Source: DASSJM01 sp036280655 (GTDB lineage Bacteria; Actinomycetota; UBA4738; HRBIN12). Taken from it: DNA of 64,000 nt. A program made the position numbers and the translations under genes. Below the pieces are notes generated by a model, which saw only the letters and a program-made list of their open reading frames with translations, was not told where the DNA came from and did not search any database. Location: positions 31,294-95,293 of the forward strand of contig DASUQI010000003.1 in NCBI GenBank assembly GCA_036280655.1, given 5' to 3'. Within the stretch, counting starts at the first letter, position 1. Each line of letters begins with the position of its first letter. Below, in pieces: positions 44,961 through 51,434 of this stretch.

Positions 44961-45925
44961 GCGCCTCGGCCCACCCAGGCCGGGAAGACCCCGAAGACGC
45001 CGGTGAGCTCGCTCACGTCGAGCTCCGCGGAGCCGTCCGGACTCACGACGACGATGGCGCCCTCGCGCGTGTAGACGATCCCGTGCTCCGACCAGTCCGG
45101 GAACTCGTCCACCGTCTCGAGGTCCGCGGTGACGTTCCGGAGCTCCGAGCCGTCCGGCCGCATCACCCAGATGTCGGAGTCGCTGGTGCGCTCGGGGTCG
45201 TAGGGCGGCGGCTCGAAGTCGTCCGGGGTCCCGCGCGTCGAGTCGAACGCGATCCAGCGCCCGTCCGGTGACCACGTTGGGTAGTCGTCCTTGCTCGTGG
45301 GGTCGTCGGTGAGGTTCGTCACGTCGGATCCGTCCGCGTTCATCACGAACACGTCGTAGTCGGGGTCGCCGAACGGCGTGGTGCCGCCGACGTAGGACTC
45401 GAAGGCGATCCGGCCGCCGTCGGGCGACCACGCGGGGTACTCGCCCCACCGGTCCGCCAGGGGCTCCACCCCGGTCCCGTCGGCGTTCATCACGTACACC
45501 TGCGGCTCGCCGCCCCGGTCGGAGTTGAAGGCGATCCTTTCCCCGTCGGGAGACAGGGCCGGACCCCATTCGTTGCTGTCGGGCGCGTTCGTCAGGTTGA
45601 CGAGCTCGTCGCCGTTCGCGCCGACGGCGTAGATCTCGTCGTTGATGTTCACGCCGTCGCGGACGTCCCGGAACACGACCAGCCGTCCGTGCGCGTCGGG
45701 GTCGAGCCGGTCGCCGCGTTCGGACGTCACTCGCGCATCGGCGCCGCTCGGCAGCTCGAGCAGGTGGATCTCGCCGTCGTCGCCTGCGAAGACGATCGCC
45801 CCGGCCACCTCGAGCGTCCGGGGTGAGGCGCTCGGCGTCGGCGGTGGCTGTGACGGCGACCGCTCGGACGTGCAGGCGATCAGCAGGAGGAGGGCAAGGC
45901 ACGCCGGCGCGAAGTTCCGCATCAC
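44957..45925 (-). CDS. TolB-like beta-propeller lipoprotein
   Basis: A 322-residue lipoprotein (LLLIAC, Cys18) with repeated WD40-like PD40 units: EWGPALSPDGERIAFNSDRGG, YPAWSPDGGRIAFESYVGG, YPTWSPDGRWIAFDSTRG. Such SPDG repeats form a six-bladed propeller in TolB and in sensor or enzyme-associated proteins. Actinobacteria lack the Tol system, so it is probably a surface protein of unknown partner. The start is GTG 45925 or ATG 45922. It is 34 bp downstream of the histidine kinase gene on the same strand. Confidence 0.83.
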   Translation of the reverse strand: MMRNFAPACLALLLLIACTSERSPSQPPPTPSASPRTLEVAGAIVFAGDDGEIHLLELPSGADARVTSERGDRLDPDAHGRLVVFRDVRDGVNINDEIYAVGANGDELVNLTNAPDSNEWGPALSPDGERIAFNSDRGGEPQVYVMNADGTGVEPLADRWGEYPAWSPDGGRIAFESYVGGTTPFGDPDYDVFVMNADGSDVTNLTDDPTSKDDYPTWSPDGRWIAFDSTRGTPDDFEPPPYDPERTSDSDIWVMRPDGSELRNVTADLETVDEFPDWSEHGIVYTREGAIVVVSPDGSAELDVSELTGVFGVFPAWVGRGA

Positions 45926-45959
45926 CGCCGCCTACACCGCCCGGCCGCGGCGGGTTCCC

Positions 45960-47063
45960 TCAGGGGGCCCTCGGGATCACGAAGCGGATCGTGGTGCCGC
46001 GCCCGGGCTCGCTCTCGGCCGTGATCGTCCCGCCATGGGCCTGCACGAGGCTCTTCGCGATCGCGAGGCCGAGCCCCGCACCGCGGGACTCCGGCGACTT
46101 GGCGAACCGGTCGAAGACGGTCGGGAGCTCGCCGACGGGGATGCCTTCCCCCGTGTCGGCGACCTCGAACGAGACGGCCTCGCCGGCCCTGGCGACCGCG
46201 ACGGTCACGGTCCCGCCCGCCGGCGTGTGCCGGATCGCGTTCGCGATCAGGTTCGACAGCACCTCGCCGATCCGGACGCGGTCGACGTCCAGCCTGGGGA
46301 TGCCCCCCTCGTTCCGCGTCTCGAGCGCGATGCTCGCCTCGCCGGCCTGGGCGCGGTACGCGGCGACGGCCGCCTCGACGAGCTCCGCCGGCTCGAGGCG
46401 CTCGCGATGCAGCGGCAGGGCGCCGGCCTCAGCGTTCGACAGGAGCTGGAGGTCCCCGAGGAGGCGGGCCAGCACTTCGGTCTCCTGCTCGATCAGCTCG
46501 AGATGCTCGGCGTCCACCTCGTAGACGCCGTCGCGCATCCCCTCCACCCGGCCGCGGATCACCGACAGCGGGGTCCGGAGCTCGTGCGCCACATCCGCGA
46601 GCAGGTCTCTTCGTTGACGCTCGTTGCGTTCGAGCCGGTCGGCCATCCGGTTGAACGCGCCGGCGAGGTCCCGGACGTCCGACGGCCCGTGGACCGGTGC
46701 GCGCGCCGAGAGATCGCCGTCGGCGATCCTCCCGGCCGCGTCCATCACGTCGCCGATCGGCTTCGCGGTTCGCCGGATCAACCGGCCGAACGCCACGAAC
46801 CCGATCAGCAGGACGATCGGGAAGAACAGGAACCACGGGAAGAAGCCGCGGTGTTCCTCGCCACGCTCGAACCAGCCCCCGCCGAGCGCGGCACCGAGCC
46901 ATCCGATCAGGAAGACGAACAGGAAGAAGACGCCGAACCCGATAGCCAGCCGCCGGAGGAAGTGCCCGCGCATCCCCCGCCACGGACCGCGTTCCGGGGG
47001 GAAGGGTTCGTCCTCAGGCCACCACGGGGGTCGGAACCCGGACCGACGGTCGTGATCATGCAT
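45960..47063 (-). CDS. Sensor histidine kinase (BaeS-like)
   Basis: A 367-residue kinase. Two membrane helices (about 40-60 and 75-94) enclose only a short outer loop, then a HAMP domain (about 95-150), the H-box LLADVAHELRTPLSVI with phospho-acceptor His160, the N-box NLIANAIRHTPAGG, and G-boxes DTGEGIP and GAGLGLAIAKSLVQAHGG. The small sensor loop suggests detection within the membrane or through a partner, such as the small membrane protein encoded upstream. The ATG overlaps the response regulator by 8 nt. Confidence 0.92.
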   Translation of the reverse strand: MHDHDRRSGFRPPWWPEDEPFPPERGPWRGMRGHFLRRLAIGFGVFFLFVFLIGWLGAALGGGWFERGEEHRGFFPWFLFFPIVLLIGFVAFGRLIRRTAKPIGDVMDAAGRIADGDLSARAPVHGPSDVRDLAGAFNRMADRLERNERQRRDLLADVAHELRTPLSVIRGRVEGMRDGVYEVDAEHLELIEQETEVLARLLGDLQLLSNAEAGALPLHRERLEPAELVEAAVAAYRAQAGEASIALETRNEGGIPRLDVDRVRIGEVLSNLIANAIRHTPAGGTVTVAVARAGEAVSFEVADTGEGIPVGELPTVFDRFAKSPESRGAGLGLAIAKSLVQAHGGTITAESEPGRGTTIRFVIPRAP

Positions 47064-47736
47064 CGGCGAACCGGTAGCCGACGCCGTGGACCGTCAGGAC
47101 GTACCTCGGTGAGCCGGGCGTGGGCTCGATCTTGCGGCGGAGGTTCTTCACGTGGGCGTCGATCGCGCGCTCGTAGGACTCGATCGCCACCCCGTGCACG
47201 GCGTCGAGCAGCTGGGCCCGGGTGAAGACCCGTCCCGGCTCGCGCGCGAGCGCCGCGAGGAGCTGGAACTCGGTCGGGGTGAGCTCGACGGCCTCGCCGG
47301 CGACCGCCACGCGCATCTTCGCCGTGTCGATCTCGACGTCGGCGACGCGGATCACCTCGTCGCCGCGCTGCGTCGCCCGGGTCCGGCGGAGCACCGCCCG
47401 CACGCGGGCGACGAGCTCCTTGGGGCTGAACGGCTTCACGACGTAGTCGTCCGCGCCGAGCTCGAGCCCGACGATCCGGTCGGACTCGTCGCCGCGCGCC
47501 GTGAGCATCACGATCGGCGTCTCGGACCACCGGCGGACCTCGCGGGCGACGTCGAGCCCGTCCGTTCCCGGGAGCCCGAGGTCGAGCACCAGCAGGTCGG
47601 GCCTCGCGCTCCGGACGCTCGCCACCGCGGAGCCGCCGTCGCCGACCACGATCACCTCGAAGCCGGCGTGCTGCAGGTAGTCGCGCACGACGCGCGCGAT
47701 CTCGAGCTCGTCCTCGACCACCAGCACCGTCGTCAT
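47056..47736 (-). CDS. OmpR/PhoB-family response regulator
   Basis: A 226-residue regulator: receiver domain with acidic pocket Glu8-Asp9-Glu10 region, phospho-acceptor Asp52 (LDLGLPGTDG), Lys101 (VVKPFSPKEL), and a winged-helix DNA-binding domain (about 125-224; LTPTEFQLLAALAREPGRVFTRAQLL). It pairs with the kinase that overlaps its end. OmpR-type proteins bind direct repeats at 11-bp spacing; such a repeat (48274-48290) lies ahead of the next gene upstream, implying self-control. ATG 47736 follows a GGAGGGCGG site. Confidence 0.93.
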   Translation of the reverse strand: MTTVLVVEDELEIARVVRDYLQHAGFEVIVVGDGGSAVASVRSARPDLLVLDLGLPGTDGLDVAREVRRWSETPIVMLTARGDESDRIVGLELGADDYVVKPFSPKELVARVRAVLRRTRATQRGDEVIRVADVEIDTAKMRVAVAGEAVELTPTEFQLLAALAREPGRVFTRAQLLDAVHGVAIESYERAIDAHVKNLRRKIEPTPGSPRYVLTVHGVGYRFADA

Positions 47737-47772
47737 GTCCGCCCTCCGCCGCGGCTAGCCTGCCGACGCGAA

Positions 47773-47798
47773 CGGGCGGTGGCAACCGCCACCGCCCG
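47773..47798 (-). terminator. Hairpin between the small membrane protein gene and the response regulator
   Basis: CGGGCGGTGGC (47773-47783) pairs perfectly with GCCACCGCCCG (47788-47798) around AACC: an 11-bp stem with a 4-nt loop. Lying after the small gene's stop and 37 bp before the regulator's start, it may terminate most transcripts and tune the ratio of the two products. Confidence 0.55.
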
Positions 47799-47815
47799 CC
47801 GCGTGCTCGCGATCC

Positions 47816-48214
47816 TCAGCCCGCCGGCGGGCCGGTCGTCTCCTCCCCTCCGGTCGCCTGCTCGTGCTGGCGCCGGTGCCAGTCGCCGGCCCGCTCCTCG
47901 AACCGGGCACGCCCCTCGTCCGACCAGGGCCCGTAGCCGGGCCCGTGTTCGTGGCCCCATCGCCCGCGCCCGCCCCGGAACGCCCACCCGATCAGCAGGA
48001 AGGTCCCGATCAGGAACAGCGGGAACAGGAAGAACCCGAACGGGAAGAACCCGTGCCCGTAGCCGTACCGGCCGTTCACGACCTCGACCACCTGGCCGGC
48101 GTCCGCGCCGCGCCGGATGCCCTCGTCGATCCCGGCGTTGTAGGCGCCGATCGCGATCCCGACCACCGCCAGGCTCACGAGGATCGCCGCCACGATCGCC
48201 CATCCGCGTCGCAT
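47816..48214 (-). CDS. Small membrane protein upstream of the two-component system
   Basis: A 132-residue protein with two helices (about 5-26 and 52-76, the latter very Phe-rich: FFPFGFFLFPLFLIGTFLLIGW) and a hydrophilic, His/Gly-rich cytoplasmic tail ending in a SHOCT-like basic helix (ARFEERAGDWHRRQHEQ). No known family certain. Presence directly before a sensor kinase with a minimal sensor loop suggests a signal-input or feedback partner, which is inference. ATG 48214 follows GGGAGGAGG. Confidence 0.65.
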   Translation of the reverse strand: MRRGWAIVAAILVSLAVVGIAIGAYNAGIDEGIRRGADAGQVVEVVNGRYGYGHGFFPFGFFLFPLFLIGTFLLIGWAFRGGRGRWGHEHGPGYGPWSDEGRARFEERAGDWHRRQHEQATGGEETTGPPAG

Positions 48215-48273
48215 CTCGATGCCTCCTCCCGACGAACATTCGCCGTCGTCAGGGTTCATGCTGCGGCGCGCAT

Positions 48274-48290
48274 GTGAAGCTCTCGTGAAG
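48274..48290 (-). promoter_or_regulatory. Direct repeat CTTCAC-N5-CTTCAC, probable response-regulator site
   Basis: On the minus strand CTTCACGAGAGCTTCACAT contains two CTTCAC units starting 11 bp apart (48285-48290 and 48274-48279), the geometry of OmpR/PhoP-type binding. It lies about 60 bp before ATG 48214 of the gene cluster that includes the OmpR-type regulator. Confidence 0.5.
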
Positions 48291-48340
48291 GAGGGTGGGA
48301 GGATCGGTGCGGAACGCGGGGGTCGGTGCGGAACACGGGA

Positions 48341-48373
48341 GGGCCGGGCTCGCCCCCTGCTCGAGCCCGGCCC
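48341..48373 (-). terminator. Long hairpin terminator after the 144-residue protein gene
   Basis: GGGCCGGGCTCG (48341-48352) pairs perfectly with CGAGCCCGGCCC (48362-48373): a 12-bp stem with a 9-nt loop, 21 bp beyond the stop of the upstream minus-strand gene. Beyond it, TCGGTGCGGAAC occurs twice (48304-48315 and 48323-48334) with a 19-bp period, a short direct repeat of unknown meaning. Confidence 0.65.
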
Positions 48374-48393
48374 GTTCCGTCGTCCGTCCTGCC

Positions 48394-48828
48394 TCACTCC
48401 CGAGGCGAACGCTTCGGGACGTGGGGGGTCAGGATCGGATCCTCGGCGCCCACCTGCCCGACGGCGCGGCCCTCGAGGATCGCCTTCAGCTCACCGGGCT
48501 CCAGCGCCGGAACGGCGGCCCGGGCGATCGCCTGCTCGGCAAGCCCCTGACCTTCGAGGATCCCCTTCAGCTCACCGGGCTCGAGCGCCGGCACGACGGC
48601 TCCGGCGGTCGCCACCTCGGCGAGCTGGCGACCCTCCATCGCCTCGAGCTTCTGCGCGTCCCAGAGGGGGGACTGCACGGACGTGACGGCTGCCGGAGCA
48701 TCGTCGTCGAACGCGATCCTGACGGTGCCGACGGCGAGCGCGCCCAGCCCCAGCGCGGCGACGATCGCGATCACGACCGGCCTCCAGGCGGACTCCCGGG
48801 CCGGTGTCGACTCGACCCTTGCGCTCAT
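48394..48828 (-). CDS. Single-pass membrane protein with internal repeats, hypothetical
   Basis: A 144-residue protein: one helix at about 16-38, then an extracytoplasmic region. Two nearly identical segments, VPALEPGELKGILEGQG and VPALEPGELKAILEGRA, about 30 residues apart, are each preceded by an Ala-rich stretch. No family recognised; the repeats suggest a binding role. ATG 48828 follows a perfect AAGGAGG (minus strand, 48835-48841). The gene lies between amtB and the two-component cluster, all on one strand. Confidence 0.65.
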   Translation of the reverse strand: MSARVESTPARESAWRPVVIAIVAALGLGALAVGTVRIAFDDDAPAAVTSVQSPLWDAQKLEAMEGRQLAEVATAGAVVPALEPGELKGILEGQGLAEQAIARAAVPALEPGELKAILEGRAVGQVGAEDPILTPHVPKRSPRE

Positions 48829-48937
48829 CTCGCACCTCCTTCCGACGAAACCTGGAAGGAGCGTGCGCCTCCGGAGTCGTTCGTGCGGTGGTGGCGGCCA
48901 CTCACCGCGTGTGCGGCTCGTCACCCAGTTCGGCCTA

Positions 48938-48955
48938 CGCCGCCGCTCGGCGGCG
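48938..48955 (-). terminator. Hairpin after amtB
   Basis: CGCCGCCG (48938-48945) and CGGCGGCG (48948-48955) are complementary; a realistic stem has 7 bp and a 4-nt loop. It begins 5 nt beyond the amtB stop and probably ends that transcript. Confidence 0.5.
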
Positions 48956-48959
48956 AGCC

Positions 48960-50303
48960 TCAGTCCAGGGGGTCCGGCGGGGTGAGCGCCTGGATCGTCC
49001 GGCGGGTCGCCTCCGCGACCATCTGCTCGCGCAGGCGCGCGAGCTCCTCGTCCGGGTCGAACGGGAGCGTGCGAGCGGCGTCGATGCGATCGCTGAACGC
49101 GTACGCGGTCTCGCCGTGCACTCCGCGATCGAGGCCCTCTTCCTCCACCTCCGCGCTCACGCGGAGCCCCACGAGCCGATCGACCACCCGCAGGATTGCC
49201 ATCGTGGCGACGAACGAGAAGACCAGCGTGACGCCCACCGCGACCGCCTGACGCCCGACCTGCGCGAGGCCGCCCTGCGCGCCCGCCGGATTGACGACGA
49301 GGCTCGCGAACACGCCGGTCAGCAGGGCGCCCACGATGCCGCCGACCAGGTGGACGCCGACGACGTCGAGCGAGTCGTCGAGCGCGAGCCGGGTCTTCAG
49401 CTCGACCGCGAAGAAGCAGACCACGCCGGCGGCGAGCCCGATCGCGAGCGCCGGCAGCGGCGCCACGTAGCCGGAGGCCGGCGTGATCGCGACGAGGCCC
49501 GCGACGGCACCCGTCGCCGCGCCGATCGTCGTCGCACGCCGGTGGCGGATCCGTTCGGGCACGAGCCACCCGAGCATCCCGCCCGCCGCCCCGAGGTGTG
49601 TGGCGACGAACGCGCTCGACGCGAGCCCGCCCGCCGAGAGCGCGCTCCCGGCGTTGAAGCCGAACCAGCCGAACCACAGGATCCCCGCCCCGAGCAGGAC
49701 CATCGGAACATTGTGGGGTCGCAGCGCGCCGGTCCCGAAGCCGCGCCGCCTTCCGAGGTACAGCGCCGCCGCGAGCGCCGCCGCGCCGGCGTTCACGTGC
49801 ACCACCGTGCCGCCCGCGAAGTCGAGCGCGCCGACGCCCGAGGCGCCGAGGAACCCGCCGCCCCAGACCCAGTGCGCGACCGGCGCGTAGACGAGCACCG
49901 ACCAGAGCCCGAGGAACAGGAGGTAGCCGCCGAACCGCATCCGCTCGGCGAACGCGCCGGTGATGAGCGCCGGCGTGATCACCGCGAACATCAGCTGGAA
50001 GACCATGAACGTTGAGGCCGGCACCGTCGGCGCGAGCGCCATCGGCTCGTCGCCGACGCCGGAGAGACCGACCTGCCCGAGACCCCCGAGCAGGCCGTGG
50101 TCGGAGCCGAACGCGAGCGAGTACCCGACGAGCATCCAGAGGACCGAGACCACGCCGAGCGCGATCAGCGACTGCATCACGGTGCCGAGCACGTTCTTCG
50201 CGCGGACGAGCCCGCCGTAGAACAGGGCGAGCCCCGGGACCATGAACATCACGAGCGCGGCGGACGCGAGGACCCAGGCGGTGTCACCGGTGTCGATCTG
50301 CAC
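48960..50303 (-). CDS. amtB: Ammonium transporter
   Basis: A 447-residue Amt protein with eleven helices. FYGGLVRAKNVLGTVMQSL, the Phe-gate/His region AGGTVVHVNAGAAALAAALYLG with the conserved pore His, and GAPLAGLVA-like GAVAGLVAITPASGYV are typical. The C-terminal tail is extended: after the usual regulatory segment (near VSAEVEEEGLDRGVHGETAY, where GlnK binds in relatives) some 45 acidic residues follow. GTG 50303 is chosen because AAGGAG (minus strand, 50309-50314) lies 5 nt upstream; an ATG at 50336 is less likely. No glnK follows. Confidence 0.92.
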   Translation of the reverse strand: MQIDTGDTAWVLASAALVMFMVPGLALFYGGLVRAKNVLGTVMQSLIALGVVSVLWMLVGYSLAFGSDHGLLGGLGQVGLSGVGDEPMALAPTVPASTFMVFQLMFAVITPALITGAFAERMRFGGYLLFLGLWSVLVYAPVAHWVWGGGFLGASGVGALDFAGGTVVHVNAGAAALAAALYLGRRRGFGTGALRPHNVPMVLLGAGILWFGWFGFNAGSALSAGGLASSAFVATHLGAAGGMLGWLVPERIRHRRATTIGAATGAVAGLVAITPASGYVAPLPALAIGLAAGVVCFFAVELKTRLALDDSLDVVGVHLVGGIVGALLTGVFASLVVNPAGAQGGLAQVGRQAVAVGVTLVFSFVATMAILRVVDRLVGLRVSAEVEEEGLDRGVHGETAYAFSDRIDAARTLPFDPDEELARLREQMVAEATRRTIQALTPPDPLD

Positions 50304-50373
50304 GACGGCTCCTTCCTCTTCGGCTCCTGGGCACATCGAACGGCGCGAGAGGTCGCGAGGGAACGAGCGGCGT

Positions 50374-50390
50374 GTAACGGGTTCGTTAAC
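50374..50390. promoter_or_regulatory. Palindrome upstream of amtB, possible nitrogen-control site
   Basis: GTAACGGGTTCGTTAAC has arms TAACG/CGTTA around GGTT. It lies about 70 bp before the amtB start. GlnR boxes of actinobacteria have the form GTnAC-N6-GnAAC; the left part fits, the right only loosely, so the assignment is tentative. Confidence 0.3.
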
Positions 50391-50865
50391 GCGGTTGCGC
50401 CGGCGCGGTGACCTCCGCGGCGTCGGCGCCGAGGAAGCCGATCAGGTCGGCGCCGGCCACGTGCAGGTTGACGCCGTGGCCGCCGCCGCCGATCGCGACG
50501 GTGTCGATCGCCGCGATCGTCGCGTCGGCGATCACCGGCCACGCGTTCGAGGAGCCGAACGGCGTGATCGTCCCGCGCTCGTAGCCGGTCGCGGCCCTCG
50601 CCTCGTCGGCGTCGGGCAGCGAGAGGCGGCTCACGCCGAGGTGCGACCGGAGCTTCGGCCAGTCGATCTGCCGCCCGCCGGGCACGAGGACGAACACGTA
50701 GTCGCCCTCGCCGCGCCGCACGACGATCGTCCGCAGCAGCTGCCCGAGCTCGATCCCCTGGAACGCGGCGCTCTCCTCGGCCGAGCGCGCGCGCTCGGTC
50801 CGGACGACCTCGTACGCGAGGTCCGAGCCGGCGAGCGCGAAGAGCGCGGGCGTGTCGGGGTCCAC
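50386..50865 (-). CDS. YbaK/ProX-type aminoacyl-tRNA deacylase
   Basis: A 159-residue protein of the YbaK fold: ELGQLLRTIVVRRGEGDYVFVLVPGGRQID with the lysine-type position of the family replaced by arginine, LSLPDADEARAATGYERGTITPFG and IGGGGHGVNLHVAGADLIGFLGA. Relatives hydrolyse mischarged Cys- or Ala-tRNAPro. The GTG 50865 start is set by minus-strand TAGGCT (50874-50879) 8 nt upstream, a leaderless promoter separating it from the sarcosine oxidase operon. Which tRNA it edits is unknown. Confidence 0.82.
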   Translation of the reverse strand: MDPDTPALFALAGSDLAYEVVRTERARSAEESAAFQGIELGQLLRTIVVRRGEGDYVFVLVPGGRQIDWPKLRSHLGVSRLSLPDADEARAATGYERGTITPFGSSNAWPVIADATIAAIDTVAIGGGGHGVNLHVAGADLIGFLGADAAEVTAPAQPR

Positions 50866-50888
50866 GGTGCGCGAGCCTACCCGACGGC

Positions 50889-51434
50889 CTACACCGGGGA
50901 GTCGAGCAGCGCGATCACGTAGCTCGCGAACGACGGCCGGACGAAGACGCGGGTCGCGTCGGGGCGTTCGTGCAGCAGGACCGGCGCCGCGCCGAACACC
51001 GTCTGCGCGCACCGGCCCGGTCCCCACGAGCGCGGGTGTAGGTCGAGCGGGCAGGCGATCGCGAGCCGTTCGAGCCGGGCCGGCCCCCGAAGGTCGAAGA
51101 TCGCTCGGGCGGCGGAGACGTCAACGATCGAGTGATGCACGCGCGCAAGCGCGCGTCCGAGCTCCTCCTCGAGCTGCTCCGCCAGGAGTTCCGGCTGGTC
51201 CGACTCGGCGACCACGAGCCATTCATCTGGCCCCAGCCACAGTGTGTCGCGCCACGACGTGGATGCGGTCGTGTTCGGCTCGAGCGGGAAGCCCATCGCA
51301 TCGAGCGGGAAGCCCAACGTTGTGGCAGCACCCGTGCCGATGCGAACGTCGAGCTGAACGAGGAACGGGAGCTCTTCCGCGTCGAGCCGGGCGAGGTCGG
51401 CCGCGAGGCCGGCGAGGGGGCGCCTAGCCGTCAC
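50889..51434 (-). CDS. soxG: Sarcosine oxidase gamma subunit
   Basis: A 181-residue protein of the SoxG family, a small folate-binding-like subunit of heterotetrameric sarcosine oxidase. DTLWLGPDEWLVV, HHSIVDVSAARAIFDLRGP, CPLDLHPR and GRCAQTVFGAAPVLLHE are typical. It helps bind the flavin or folate at the interface with the beta and alpha subunits. GTG 51434 overlaps the soxA end by 11 bp. It is the last gene of the sox cluster. Confidence 0.88.
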   Translation of the reverse strand: MTARRPLAGLAADLARLDAEELPFLVQLDVRIGTGAATTLGFPLDAMGFPLEPNTTASTSWRDTLWLGPDEWLVVAESDQPELLAEQLEEELGRALARVHHSIVDVSAARAIFDLRGPARLERLAIACPLDLHPRSWGPGRCAQTVFGAAPVLLHERPDATRVFVRPSFASYVIALLDSPV

